Assembly: GCA_947650365.1 (NCBI GenBank)
Contig: OX393555.1
Location: forward strand, 14,835,550 to 14,899,549
Direction: 5' to 3'
DNA length: 64,000 bases
Origin: Chamaelirium japonicum
Taxonomy: Eukaryota > Streptophyta > Magnoliopsida > Liliales > Melanthiaceae
The position numbers and the translations under genes are program-made. Of the stretch, positions 23,433-36,766 are shown in pieces. Under the pieces are notes generated by a model. The model had not been told where the DNA came from. It searched no databases and worked only from the letters and a program-made list of their open reading frames with translations. How positions within the stretch are numbered: the stretch's first letter is position 1; every line of letters starts with the position of its first letter.

Positions 23433-26400
23433 AGCTCACCGCTGGCCCCGCGCCCGGCCGCTGCCGGGCCGTCGCAGCCCGGCCTTCGCTGCCACCTGCG
23501 CCGGCCCCGAGCCCGACTCGCGCCCGCCGCCCGGCCTCCGCTGCCGCCTGCGCCCCCGCGCGCCGCCGTCACAGCCCGCATCTGGTCGTCGAACCCGCCA
23601 CCTGCACCCCGGCCTCCGCGCGCACCACAGCCGGCCACCGCTGCAGCTGCCCCCGCGTACCAGAACCAGAAGAAGAAGAAGAAAGAAAGAAAAGAAAGAA
23701 AAAGAAAAGGAAGGAAGAGAAAAGGAAAGAAAGAAAAAAAAAAGAAAAGGGAAAGAAAAGAAAAGGAAAGAAAAGAAAAGGAAAAAGAAAAGAAAGGAAA
23801 GAGAAAACAAAAAAACAAAAAAACAAAAAAAAAAAAAAAAGAAGAAGAAGAAGGAGTTAGAGTCGCCATACCTGACCCGCGATGACTCCACCTCCTCTCT
23901 TTGCGCCGTCGTCACCGCTTTTGGCCACGATGACTCCGCCTCCTTCTCTCGTTACGCCTGCGTCATCGACCTCGGCTGCGATAATCGGCCTCGCCATTGC
24001 ACTCCCACACCGAAGAAGGGGCAATAGTCCTCCGCCGAGATGCACCGTGGTCGTCCTCGCACTCCAGCCGCCGCAGCCCCGGCCGACCCTGCCACTGTCG
24101 CTGCTACTCCCGTGGTCCAAAAAAAAAAAAAAACAAGAAGAAGAAGAAGAAGAAAGAGGAAGAGAGAGGCGGCGAGAGCAACTCGCACCTCAGCCGCGCT
24201 CCTCCATCCTCCTCGCCTCGGTCTTCGCCGCATCGCCGCTTCGAGCCCGTCTTCGCAACAACCGTCAGATCACGCGCCATCGTAGCCGCCGCCGACGAAA
24301 GAGGCGACACCGGGAAGACGGAGCAAGTCGCATGCAACCCCAGGCAGCTCTCTTCCGACAACGGTCTTCAGAAGCCGACAGAAGCTTCGCGAAGAAGCAC
24401 AAAGGCGGATGAAAAGGGGTAGGGGTCCTTAAATAGACTCCTCACCCCGCCCACAAAAGGAATCAAGGACAAGTGCTCTACGATTCCTACGTGTCCAAAC
24501 CCTACGCGCTCTCACCGTCGCACTCGTCCTTGAGGGGGCATTTGTAGACACACGAATTTCGTCAGACCCGAACCCGACTTACGTGTGCCGACGCGGATGC
24601 AAACCCGACGACTCGGACCCGACTCGCACCTAGCAAAAGAGGAGCGGACCCCACTTCAAGGGGGGGGTCGGCCCCTACTAGGGTCCGAACCCCATGGGGC
24701 CGGCCCCTACTAGGACCCGAACCCCATGAGGGCCGGCCCTATTGGGACCCGAACCCCATGGAGGGGCCGGCCGACCCTGCAAGGAAGGAGAAGAAAAGGA
24801 AAGAAAAGAAAAAGAAAGAAAAGAAAGAAAAGAAAAGAAAAGGAAAGAAAAGGAAGAAAAGGAAGAAAAGGAAGAAAATACTGCCATGCGCGGGGGGAGG
24901 TTGCGTATGACGTCTACACACACGCAGATCTGCGCCGATCCCTCGATCCGACGCACAAGAAGAAGCGCCCCGATCGCCATCGATTTCATGTGCAAAATCC
25001 AGCCATAATTGCACCCGCCAGAAAAGAAAAACAACTAAATGTTATTCCCCTCATCAATGGATGAAGAAATCCCGGGTAATTATGAGAGAGATACAAAAGG
25101 GATTTAAAATTAAAAGTTCCCATATCTCTCTCCCCTCCCCTTTGCCTATAAATAGAGGGGGTGGGGGAATGAAGAAAAGAGGGAAGATTGAAGACGAAGT
25201 GCGGGAGCTCTACAGAAGAGGAGACGCTTCTTCATCGACCCAAGGCTTCACGAGGCACGGTCAAGCCTGTCCCGAGGGATCGGCTTACTGAAAGTCCTCA
25301 TCAACGTGAAGACCCTTGCACACGAAGATCATTCCTTCGACTCCGTGCACGAAGAAGAAAGCTCGGAGAAGAAGAACCCTTCGACTCCGAAGACGCCAGA
25401 AGCAAAGGCCGGAGAAGAAGATCGGAGCGGCACTACCCCGTCGTCTCCTACAAGCCTTCGACTCCGATCAAGCCCAAAAGGCCGGAGAAGAAGCTCGGAG
25501 CGGCACTACCCCGTCGGCTCCAACAAATCCTCGATCCCGATCAAGCCCCAAAGCCCGGAGGAGAGAAGCGAAGCGTCATCACCCCGTCGTCTTCGACTAA
25601 CGCCTGCGCCATCCACGAAGAAGAAAGCCTGGAGCAGATCGTCTGAAGCGTCGCTACCCCGTCGTCTTCATCAACAAAAGCCGACGCTACAACCGTCGCA
25701 CAGAGACCGTCGCTACCCTCATCGTCTTTATCAATAAAAGCCGACGCCACAACCGTCGCACGGAGATCGGTGCTACCCCCACTATCTTCGAAAGCATTCT
25801 TCGACTCCGATCACGCCAAAGAAGCCCGGAGAAGAAGAGAAGTCCAGTCGACACGCAAACCGTCGAAGCACCGAAGAAGTAGCCCACGTCGTTCGAAGAA
25901 GAAGATCGAGTTGACGCTGAAGCTAAAGCCAGCGCAAGAAGCCAAAGCAAAGCCCCAGTAAAGCCCGCGCCAAAGCAACGCAAGTGCCAAAGCCAAGCGA
26001 CTACGCCGGCCACGAGCAAAAGCACCGCACGTTCTAGCCGATACGACGCGAAGTCCGGAAGAACGAAAGCATCGCAAGTCTCTCCCAGCTACGTCCAAGT
26101 GCAAGCGCCGAAGCAAAGCAAAAGCCAGAGCCACGCCGGAGCCAAGCCAAAGCCAAAGCCAAAGCCAACGCCAAAAGCTCGATCGACGCCGCGAACCGAC
26201 GATCAAGGACACCAAGGTCAAGCAAGGAACAAGGAAGACGCGAAAACCGAGGAACGAAGCTGAAGACCCCCTAGCCGAGAAAGCACGAAGCACGGAAGGG
26301 ACAAAAGAACAGCGGAAATTTCTTAGCCTCTCCAAAACCCTCTCCCTGTAAAGACCCCTGTCCTGGGCAGCCCCTTCAGCACTCTCGCACGAACACCACG

Positions 26401-26566
26401 TGGAGACGCGGATCAAAGGGATCCCCCAGAAGATCTTTCCCACAATCCCCTGATCAAAACTCGCCGCAACCCGGACTCGCTACACCCGAGCCACCCGGGT
26501 CCCGGCCACACTTGTAATCTCGTGTGATTCGCAATAAAGACGACCCGCGCTTTTTCCGCGTCCACA
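23433..26566 (+). mobile_element. Ty3-gypsy fossil (Tat-type): 3' untranslated region and 3' LTR
   Basis: The LTR is about 24543-26566 (TGTAGACAC...CCACA, about 2.0 kb). A polypurine-type GAGGGGGCAT precedes it. Inside the LTR there is a TATA box (CTATAAATAG, about 25145) and an AATAAA signal near 26533. The same LTR with its upstream region returns inverted at 52915-55560. The region before the LTR is GC-rich and purine-rich, contains long A/G tracts and codes for nothing credible. The 5' part of the element is missing. The open frames through the LTR (for example 25188-25737) are low-complexity artefacts. Confidence 0.75.
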
Positions 26567-26599
26567 GTGTCGTCACGGTAGCCCACCATTCGGAATTAG

Positions 26600-27830
26600 T
26601 AGTTGTCGCTGAATTTGTCTTTGCCGCTTCTTTGGAAACGAGGGAGAGAAAAGGCCATCACTGATTTACTAAGATTAGCCTTCAACCCTGTACATATATG
26701 TATTTGTTCAAATAAACTCTTGAGGCCCCATGCATCCAACATAGATACTCTTGTGTCACAAAGAGTATATCATCAGCAAAAGCGACCATACACACTTGCC
26801 TAGCTGCATTCGATGATTTGAGACCTGTAATATCTCCTTGATCCATGGCATTTTGAACAAGATTGTGTATAATTTGGATAACTAACAAGAATAAAGAAGA
26901 AGACAATCGGTCGATCACCCTGCCTTAGACCACAAAATGGACGAAACCATGACATAGATTTCCCATTAACTAGAAGAGCCAATCTCGTCGAAGACACACA
27001 TTCCACAATCCATTGCACCCACCTATTGGCCATCCCCAATTGAAGCATAATCCTTCCAAGTGCTCCCCAATCGACCCTATCATATGACTTCTCCAAATCC
27101 ACTATTACCACCAACAGTGCTTTGGATGCCGGTGCGATATGCAAATTATGCATAATCTCTGGGGCCAAAAACAAGTTCTCTTTGATCAACCGTCCTAGTA
27201 CAAAAGCAAATTGACTCGGATCGATAAGGTCAGGAAGTTGCATCTTTAGCCTATTAGCTAACAATTTGGCAATAAACTTATATCTCTAATTGCACATACC
27301 AATCGGCCTAAAGTCTTAAGGTACCATAAGTCTCTCCACCTTCGGAATCAAGGTAATGTATGTGTCATTCCAGGTAACCAGCATTTTTCTTGTTAAGAAG
27401 AAACTTTGAATCACATAGCAAAGATCTTCCCCAGTATCACCCCAACTAAATTTGTAAAATTCACCATTGAATCCATCTGGGCCGGGAGCCTTATTTGTCG
27501 GAGATGTCATGACCTTGGATCTCCTCAGGAGTGGGTATAGTAACAAGAAATGGATTCATATGAGCAGAAACAAACCTTTATACAAGACCATTAATAGGAG
27601 CCTCTGTGTTCACCCTGGTATCGCACTCCCACCTATCCAGAAACGCCGAGAGTAAACCCTCCTGGATGCGAGCTGCATCGCTTACATCCTCTCCTGCCAA
27701 GCGTAGGACCTGAATTATGTTTGCCCTGCGGCGGATTTGCGTACTACGGTGGAAGAAACGAGTGTTCTGGTCACCCCACTTCAACCATTGAACTCAAGAT
27801 TTTTGGGAACATAATGATTCTTACATACTC
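26600..27830 (-). mobile_element. LINE (L1-type) reverse-transcriptase fragment, copy B
   Basis: This is the longer copy. In minus-strand order it shows WLKWGDQNTRFFHR (near 27780), PTNKAPGPDGFNGEFYKFSW (near 27480), DPSQFAFVLGRLIKEN (near 27220), DLEKSYDRVDW and CGLRQGD, then the catalytic block VAFADDILFVTQ (near 26790). These are reverse-transcriptase regions from just upstream of the fingers to the active site. The frame is interrupted in at least two places, and neither an endonuclease domain nor a 3' poly(A) end is visible. The upstream edge near 27830 fades into unrecognised sequence. Confidence 0.9.
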
Positions 27831-28212
27831 AAGGAATGCTCCGGCTTCATTTGATTCTCCTCCACACGATTACGCTCCCACCCCTCATCAGATGAACAAG
27901 AATTTGAAAGGTGCTGCAATCCACCTTTTATGGTTGGATGAGATCCTCTCAGTTGTATTTTGGTTTATTAGTTTTCGAACGGTGCAATCACCTCCTACAT
28001 TCAAGGGATTGATAACCCACGGTCTAGGATTTCCCTCCTGTATAAATCTTTATGCAAGAAATAAATAAAGGAAGGAATTCTATTTCTACGAAGGTGTTTC
28101 TAGTTAATTTAGAACTTAGCTAAATGATTACCTCATTAGATGAGTTGGCATCTATTTATATCTAAACTAGGACACCCCCAAAATCTTAATGTTATGCGGG
28201 CGCGCCCATGCA

Positions 28213-28257
<45 letters not shown>

Positions 28258-28841
28258 TTCAAAGAGAATACTCTCTAAATTGATGGTCACTATCTCTTTA
28301 TATAGGGAGAGAATGCACACAATTACAATACCACAGACCATATGGGTCTAAACTATGACTACATCTAACACCCCTCCCTCAAACTAATATAGGGTAAAAA
28401 CCAGCATCAATTTGCCTAACAAAGGAAAAGAAAAATTATAAAGTAAAAGATAATGCCACGCTGACATGCAAGCAAGTCCTCCTAGGAATTTGATTAACTT
28501 GCAAACAAGATAACTGAGGGACCGGGCAAACCTGCAAGCAGATCAATTAGAATATAGGTAATGGTCGTTGAGGCCCGATGCTAAACAGGCCGAGCGATGA
28601 CGAAGGTAGCTGACAATGGTAAAAGTCGACGTAGAAGAGATCATGGTGGGATAGAGAAAAGAGCAAAGGGAAGAGAGATGTGGACACGTGAGACCCCATA
28701 GGAGGCAAGCACTTGGCTGAAGTAAGTGCTCGATACCTCGTGAGAGATCTCGATCGTTATAATTGAAGAAGATATATGGATCAAGGGAAGAAAGAAGGGA
28801 AGATCAACAAAATCCGATAGAGAGAAGAGGAGGAGACAATG

Positions 28842-29540
28842 GTCAGGCTCCCAACGTGATGAACGCACCCGGGAATACAACGAAAGGGAGGGCCGGGCTC
28901 CTGATATGCTGAACGCACCTAGAAAAAACAATTAAATAGAGAACGAGCTCCTTACACGTTGGGTGCACTAGAGAATACAACGTGAGAGAGGGATAGGCTT
29001 CCGGCGTACTGAGCGCACTAGGGAATACGATGTGAGAGAGGTTCAAGTCTTGGCGTACAGAGCGCACCAGGACATACGACGGATAGAGCGCCAGACTCCC
29101 GGCATGCTGAGTGCACCAGAGAATACGGCATGAAAGAGGGTTGGGCTCCTGGTGTACTGAACACATCAAAAAATACGACGGATAGAGCGTCGAGCTCCCG
29201 ACGTGCTAAGCTCACCAGGGAATACAACGGATAGAGGGACGGATTTGTAGCTTGCTAAGCACATCGATGAATACAGTGCAAGAGAGGGTCCGGATCTCGG
29301 TGTGCTGAGCACACTGGAAAATACGGCATAAGATAGGGCTGGACTCATGGTGTGCTGAGTGCACGGGGAAATTATATGATGGATAGAGGACCGGGCTCTT
29401 GGCATGCTGGATACACATGAGGAATACGACGAGGGTTGGGCTTTCTGGCATGCTGAAAGCACCCGGGGAATATATCGAAGAGGGGGTGAGGCTCTCAGTG
29501 TGCTAAAAGCACCCAAGGAATACGGCGAGGATATTGCGCA
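28842..29540. repeat. Degenerate about 50-bp minisatellite, copy B
   Basis: Same array as at 20165-20860, unit for unit, with only scattered substitutions between copies. Both lie in the interior of the minus-strand copia-type element. The stacked minus-strand open frames here come from the repeat and are not genes. Confidence 0.85.
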
Positions 29541-31983
29541 GCAGACGAGATGGAGCCCGACATAGAGAAGGGTCGAAGATGCGGATACGAGGTCCGGCGC
29601 CGTAGATCCCCAAAATGTCAGATCTCATCGGTGCATCCCATGCTGCACTGATTCGATACGGCACAAGACACAGGAAAAACCACAGATAAGAAGGACACAA
29701 GATTTTACAGAGGTTCGCCCAAATGGGGCTATGTCCTCTCTCTCCGGGAACCACCTCCTCCAGGAATCCACGATGAAGATATATATAAGATTACACCCGA
29801 CGACACTCTATATCCTTTAACAAATCCTAATTAACATATCTCTCCACCATAAAAGTTGATTATGCGCATCAACGGAGACCAAACTGTCTTCAACATGTGC
29901 CAACGATCCTCCAAAAAACCACCAAATAGAGAAGACCAAAACTAAACATGCTACATGATAAATAGAGAAGAAAGTTTTACCTCTTTATGTGCTCTCTCTT
30001 TCATCAATCTGACAGATCTAACTGAACAGATCGCACATGGTAATCTCCATAGAGATAACCCTCACGGGTTTTCATAAAACCTATGATCTAGATACTCATC
30101 AGTCATGATCTGTTAGATCAAACATCATTAAAGCACCACGGATCTCCCAACGGACTTGCGCTTATCCTCTCAGAGTCGCTCCATCATGGCCTCGGTCTAT
30201 GCAATGTGGCCTCGCCGTCCATGGCTCGCCACATTGCCTGAAGGTATCTTCCCCAGAAAGGGGGTCTTCTCTAGGTTTCCTCCAAGTAGAATTCCTCTGA
30301 GATTGGTCACCAAACACCCGCACAGTGGTGCTCCAACACGGCATCGTGGACGCCGCTTGTTAGCCCTTCAACAGACCGGGGGAGGAGCAAGGCACGCTTC
30401 TCCCTCGGGTTCATCTTCTCCAAAAGAAGCTTCACAAAGAGTCATCGCTGATTGATCAAAAGTTCAAGGATCAAAGATGATCAAAAAAAAAAATTCCCAA
30501 AACCCTAGATTCATTTATATACTAGGGGAATAGGTTACAAGAGCTTAATCCCGAGTTTCTCCTCAAAATAACCAAAATTAGAAAGTCAAAACGTACTTAA
30601 CTTGGTCAGACCCGTGTCTGCCTGGCACAGTCATGCACACGACCTGGGTAAGTCATGTGCACAACTTCCTGATGCAAGTCTCGTCTTTCTGGTGAAAGAC
30701 GCGTCGAGAAATTCGGGCTCCTAGTGGTGCAGACGATCCAACAGTCGTGCGCACGACACCTATCATGCACATGACCTGAGAGGGTTGTATGCACAACCTG
30801 CTCGAGGAGGGTTTGACTTGAGCCATCATCAGCAATCTCCACCATAGTGAGATGTCACAAACTAGACGTCTATTCATCGTCTTCAAAAGCACTCTGATAG
30901 TGCCACTGCTGGTATTACAAACCCGCTTCCTAATGGCGCTCCAAACGGCACCCTGATGGTGCCAAATGACCCCCCTCAGTATCTTGAACATGCATCTTGA
31001 AGACGCATCGAAAAAACACCCTGTCCGTGCCTGCATTCAAACATGTGTCCTACACCTCTGACCGGTGTATATACCCAACTAAATACCAATGGCCGATCAT
31101 CATGCTCGATGATCACCTTCTCTATCCATCCTCTAGTGGACATGATGCCTGGAGTCTCCTTCGACGTCTAAACGAGCTCCACCTCAACTGATGTCGCTCC
31201 ACCACCAATGGACAAACGTCTAAAGTCTCATACGACGTCCAACAAGCTCCATCTTTACGATAGACTTGTGTCAGTGGGCAATCCCACCGGATATGCTCCC
31301 GCTCGACGTCGCAAACATGTGACTCTCTTTTAAATAGGACTCCGAGCCAACCGGCTCTCCTTCAAATAGGATTCCGAGCCACCACCACAATGCTCAATAG
31401 ATGTTGGGCTCCAGGTGTGCTGAGCACACCGAAGAATATGGCGAGGACTGGGCTCCAGGTGTGTTGAGCGCTCCCGGGGAATACAGCATGAGAGAGAATA
31501 AAGAATGTGGCGCAAGAGAGGACCAAGCTCCCAGAGTGCCGAGCGCACTGAGAAAGATGACGAACATCTAGCGTATGGAGGCCACCCAGGGGAGAGAGGC
31601 CGGCAACTGGCGATGGTGCAGAAGAGCAATTTGGTGTTATGCAATCATTAACGACATCGAAGTCGAGAAGTAAGGCTTCAGTGGACCTTGATATTCATTA
31701 ACCTAGAGCACACCCCAAATTTGTGCTTCTTCTCTCACCGAATGAACATGCATATGGCATTGAACTAGCACCGAACAAGTGTTGTACACTGTGGTGGAGG
31801 ATGTGACGACCAAGAGCCAATAGCCATGAGCCAAGACTCCTGAGGCTGTGATGCCAAGATGGATGAGGTGAGGTGTACAAGGCCACGAGTTAGCCCCACA
31901 TCACTTGGAGAGAAATAGATCATGAGCTACTTATATAATTTGTACTCTCAAACATAAAAGATCAAATATAAAAGATATGTTCT

Positions 31984-32046
31984 AGGTGGTTCGATGGTAA
32001 CCACGCTAGCGCAAATCCTTAAGGTTGAGGGTTCGATACTCAATAG
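31984..32046 (+). promoter_or_regulatory. tRNA-like Pol III-type module in Cassandra LTR
   Basis: TGGTTCGATGGTAACCA resembles a tRNA A box and GAGGGTTCGATAC a tRNA B box (consensus GGTTCGANTCC), about 45 bp apart. The region is not a complete tRNA: no acceptor stem can be drawn. Near-identical modules lie at 23301-23366 and 32511-32571. It is followed by ACAATATCTTGTGTTTGGGG, a tail that also follows the 5S-like module. Confidence 0.6.
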
Positions 32047-32117
32047 ACCAATAGAGGACAATATCTTGTGTTTGGGGGCTCACTAACTTTCCTACCAAGA
32101 TGTGTTTTAAAATTATG

Positions 32118-32208
32118 CACCGCTACGGATTTCGTAAGAACTCCGTAGTTAAGCGTGCTCGAGCAAGAGTAGTACTAGGATGGGTGACCTCCCTGGGAAG
32201 TCCTTGAA
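32118..32208 (+). promoter_or_regulatory. 5S rRNA-like Pol III module in Cassandra LTR
   Basis: About 90 bp match the interior of plant 5S rRNA: AAGAACTCCGTAGTTAAGCG (A box region), then GAGTAGTACTAGGATGGGTG and ACCTCCCTGGGAAGTCCT (intermediate element and C box). The ends of a real 5S gene are absent and the block sits in an LTR, so it is not a 5S gene. In Cassandra this block is thought to give Pol III promoter activity and 5S-like folding. Confidence 0.85.
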
Positions 32209-33270
32209 CGGACACGGGCAATGCGGACAATATCTTGTATGTTTGGGACGGATGTTATAAAATGGTATCAGAGCCGGTTCTCCTCGGGATTGGGGGGTCT
32301 AACCCTACACGTGGACGTGTAGCCCTTAAGGAGGGTGGATTGTGACGACCAAGACATAAGAGCCAAGACTCCTGAGGCTGTGATGCTAAGATGGATGAGG
32401 TGAGGTGAGGTGAGGTGTACAAGGCCACGAGTTAGCCCCACATCACCTAGATAGAAGGAAATCCTGAGCTACTTATATAATTTTCCCTCTCAAACATAGA
32501 AGACGCATTGTTGGTGGTTCAATGGTAACCACACTAGTGCAAAACCTTAAGGTTGAGGGTTCAAAACCCAATAGACCAATAGCCGGAGTTGGATCGACCA
32601 CGAACGAGGAGGAAGAAAGCTGCGTAAGGGAGAGAGTGAGATCTAGCCACACCTTCTCCCTCTACTATGCTGCTGGACGATCTGAAGATCGAGGAGATCA
32701 CCTACCAAGAGCTCCTTAGCACATCACAAAACATACATCGCTATCCATCCGAAGACGCATTGGTGTGGCTGAATTTGTCATCGAACGCTAGCCAACCGAA
32801 GAAGAGATGATCTGAGAGGGTGCTTTCCCTCCTCTTTGAAGTGAGAGCTCCCTCCTCTTTGATGGCGGTGAGGACGAGATTGTTTTGTAGAGCAGAGGAG
32901 GAGGTTGGCGCTTGGGATCGACTTGGGACTCGTGGATCTAAAAAGGAGGCCTACGAGATGGTTGAAAGACACAAATCTATTGAGCATGGTCCTCCTTCAA
33001 CTAGTGAGGACCAAATGAACCGGTGGCGAGTCCGGCGGATCGACGAGAGGCCGGAGGAGACAACCTTGAGTTAGGAGGGATCCAACCCCCAGGCAAGCAA
33101 CTTGGTTCTGATACCATGTTATGCAAGAGAAAGAGAGACTAGGATTCCGAGGAAAATACTCTCTGAATTGATCATATTATACTAACACTACCTCTCTTTA
33201 TATAGGGAGTGAAAGCACGCAATTACTATACCACATATCATGTGTGTCTAGACTTTGACTAGATCTAACA

Positions 33271-33690
33271 CTAAATAACCGAAATCTATTCCAAGGAATA
33301 GATGAAGGATTGGGATTCGTTAATCCACGCATATGGGCATTGCCCAATCATTAACAGTCAACCATTTGGGGGGTTATTGGGTCACCCCCATGCCACGCAC
33401 GGCCAACGCGCGGCTAAACCCAACATTACACACATTCACTAATGTGTGCACAAATACGTGTGTACATGTATTACTTAGATGCGGGGGTGCTCGATAATTG
33501 GCCTATTCTAGTTGGGCAGGAATTAGCGAAAATATCCTTTATAACATGTTTCTCATGAACTCCAATCATTATAAGCTTATTGTTACATGCTAATCAAAAT
33601 AAATATTGCGTCTAAAGAGCAAAATTGAAATATTGCGTCTAAGGAGCAAAAATGAAATGATCATGGCGATGACGGTATCGATTCGGGCAT
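33271..33690. other. Spacer and 3' region of the HIPP gene
   Basis: No gene is seen. Next to the HIPP stop codon there is a two-copy 27-28-bp tandem repeat (ATTGCGTCTAARGAGCAAAA, about 33604-33657), which would lie in the 3' untranslated region. Confidence 0.5.
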
Positions 33691-35049
<1,359 letters not shown>

Positions 35050-35144
35050 TCTCTAGTATGTGAGGATGGCGAGTGACTTGTAGGATCTCTTGGGTTTAGC
35101 AAAGGAGAAGATTGTGTGAAGAGAGGGTGAGGAGAGGGTCACTC

Positions 35145-35152
35145 TATATAAC
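35145..35152 (-). promoter_or_regulatory. HIPP proximal TATA box
   Basis: GTTATATAGAG on the minus strand lies about 95 bp upstream of the proximal ATG (35049-35047). The spacing suits a plant TATA promoter with a short leader. An identical motif is found in the duplicated unit. Confidence 0.55.
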
Positions 35153-35327
35153 TAGAGGGTCATGTAGTGTAAGGGTTAGGAAAGGGCTGAGAAGGTTCAT
35201 GCTGAAATTCTCACCAAGCAAACATACTCTTCATTTCAACCAAACGACTTGAGCAGTTGGTCTTAAGACCAAGTCATGGGGTGGGGTTGGGTGTCGGCTA
35301 CATCCAAAGACCATGCAATCTTAGGTT

Positions 35328-35526
<199 letters not shown>

Positions 35527-35856
35527 ACGTTAAGTCAACGTTTTCTACCCTCCATAGGACCATAAAAGTTTATCCCAAAAAAACATTTCTTCGGATAGCC
35601 CAAAACGTACTCCTAAGAGTCATATTTTTGGAGCCCAAAATCGAGGATCCAGGCTACGGAACCCTTTTTTTATAATTATGAACTCCAAGAATGTCATAAT
35701 CAGAATCCTATCCAAACATGGCCTACTTTTCTATAACTAAATCTTGCTCGATTGTGAAAGCAAAAACAATCGAGAAAGTAACAATATGGAAACTAAAGTA
35801 GAAGTATCAAATGAGTTGTCTATTTCCATCTAATAATAAAAAACTTTTTTTTTGTT

Positions 35857-35955
<99 letters not shown>

Positions 35956-35971
35956 GGGGGGGGTAACATGC

Positions 35972-36079
35972 CTTCATTCTCTAGTATGTGAGGATGGCGA
36001 GTGACTTGTAGGATCTCTTGGGTTTAGCAAAGGAGAAGATTGTGTGAAGAGAGGGTGAGGAGAGGGTCACTCTATATAA
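35972..36079 (-). promoter_or_regulatory. HIPP distal duplicate: exon 1 copy and TATA box
   Basis: The duplicated ATG-AAG lies at 35977-35972 with the same GC donor context, and the TATA box (TTATATAGA) at about 36071-36079. If active, transcripts from here could splice the distal two-codon exon straight to exon 2 at 34412 and give the same protein. Use of this start is an inference. Confidence 0.5.
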
Positions 36080-36255
36080 CTAGAGGGTCATGTAGTGTAA
36101 GGGTTAGGAAAGGGCTGAGAAGGTTCATGCTGAAATTCTCACCAAGCAAACATACTCTTCATTTCAACCAAACGACTTGAGCAGTTGGTCTTAAGACCAA
36201 GTCATGGGGTGGGGTTGGGTGTCGGCTACATCCAAAGACCATGCAATCTTAGGTT

Positions 36256-36306
<51 letters not shown>

Positions 36307-36330
36307 GTTGGGTGTCGTCTACATTCAAAG

Positions 36331-36437
<107 letters not shown>

Positions 36438-36507
36438 ACGTTAAGTCAACGTTTTCTACCCTCCATAGGACCATAAAAGTTTATTTAGTTTTCACTTTTC
36501 ACAATAC

Positions 36508-36684
36508 ATCGAGGGTGCTAGTTAGCTCAATTGATAAAGTCTTTTGGTGATTGTACCAAAGGCCTGTGATTGATTCTTGTCTTCATCAAAATAATAACTT
36601 GTAGCCATCCTAGTCTTAACCGTCCTCAGATGTGATGTTGATTTATTTATCCAAAAACATTATTTTTCAATGCATAATTTGTTC

Positions 36685-36766
<82 letters not shown>

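Larger units (their letters stand above)
26847..32095 (+). repeat. Segmental duplication, copy B
   Basis: This is the partner of 19221-23416, in direct orientation about 7.6-8.7 kb to the right. It contains the LINE fragment, the 3' LTR and interior of a minus-strand copia, the minisatellite and the first part of a Cassandra TRIM. Because the duplicated unit includes insertions nested in one another, the block was copied after all of them had landed. Confidence 0.9.
31802..32581 (+). mobile_element. Cassandra-type TRIM with tRNA-like and 5S-like LTR modules
   Basis: The 5' LTR is about 31802-32260 and starts TGTGACGACC. A primer site for initiator-Met tRNA (TGGTATCAGAGC) follows at 32263-32274. 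The tiny interior holds only an AAGGAGGGTGGA polypurine stretch, and the 3' LTR begins at 32341 and is incomplete. There is no coding capacity. A 5S rRNA-like block inside the LTR (32118-32208) is the defining trait of Cassandra. Unusually, a second module with tRNA-like A and B boxes lies ahead of it, and the 3' LTR also carries this module (about 32511-32571). It is inserted in the interior of the minus-strand copia-type element. Confidence 0.8.
28190..33270 (-). mobile_element. Ty1-copia-type LTR pair, non-coding interior (fossil)
   Basis: The 5' LTR is about 33118-33270, and the primer site (TGGTATCAGAAC, minus strand) is at about 33103-33116. The 3' LTR is about 28190-28366, preceded by a polypurine tract (TTGAGGGAGGGG). 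Both LTRs share TGTTAGATSTAGTC at the start, CCCTATATAAAGAGA (TATA box) in the middle and GCATAACA at the end. The 3' LTR carries an internal GA run (28219-28254). Flanks CTTAA and CTAAA could be a decayed 5-bp target duplication. No gag or pol was recognised in the 4.7-kb interior, so it is probably a non-autonomous element. A Cassandra TRIM sits inside it. Confidence 0.65.

Noticed and set aside
23387-24422. Several long GC-rich or Lys/Glu-rich frames on both strands
   Set aside because: Overlapping frames on both strands over GC-rich and purine tracts in the gypsy 3' region; no domain, no conservation as protein with the copy at 55 kb.
25188-26443. Long Arg/Ser/Pro-rich frames inside the gypsy LTR
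   Set aside because: They lie between the LTR ends, overlap on three frames and both strands, and are caused by a repetitive AAGCCAAAGCC composition.
31984-32046. A functional tRNA gene
   Set aside because: A and B box-like words are present, but no acceptor stem or anticodon arm can be drawn.
32118-32208. A functional 5S rRNA gene
   Set aside because: Only the interior of 5S is present, in an LTR context with a primer site; the ends of the gene are missing and it is not in a 5S array.
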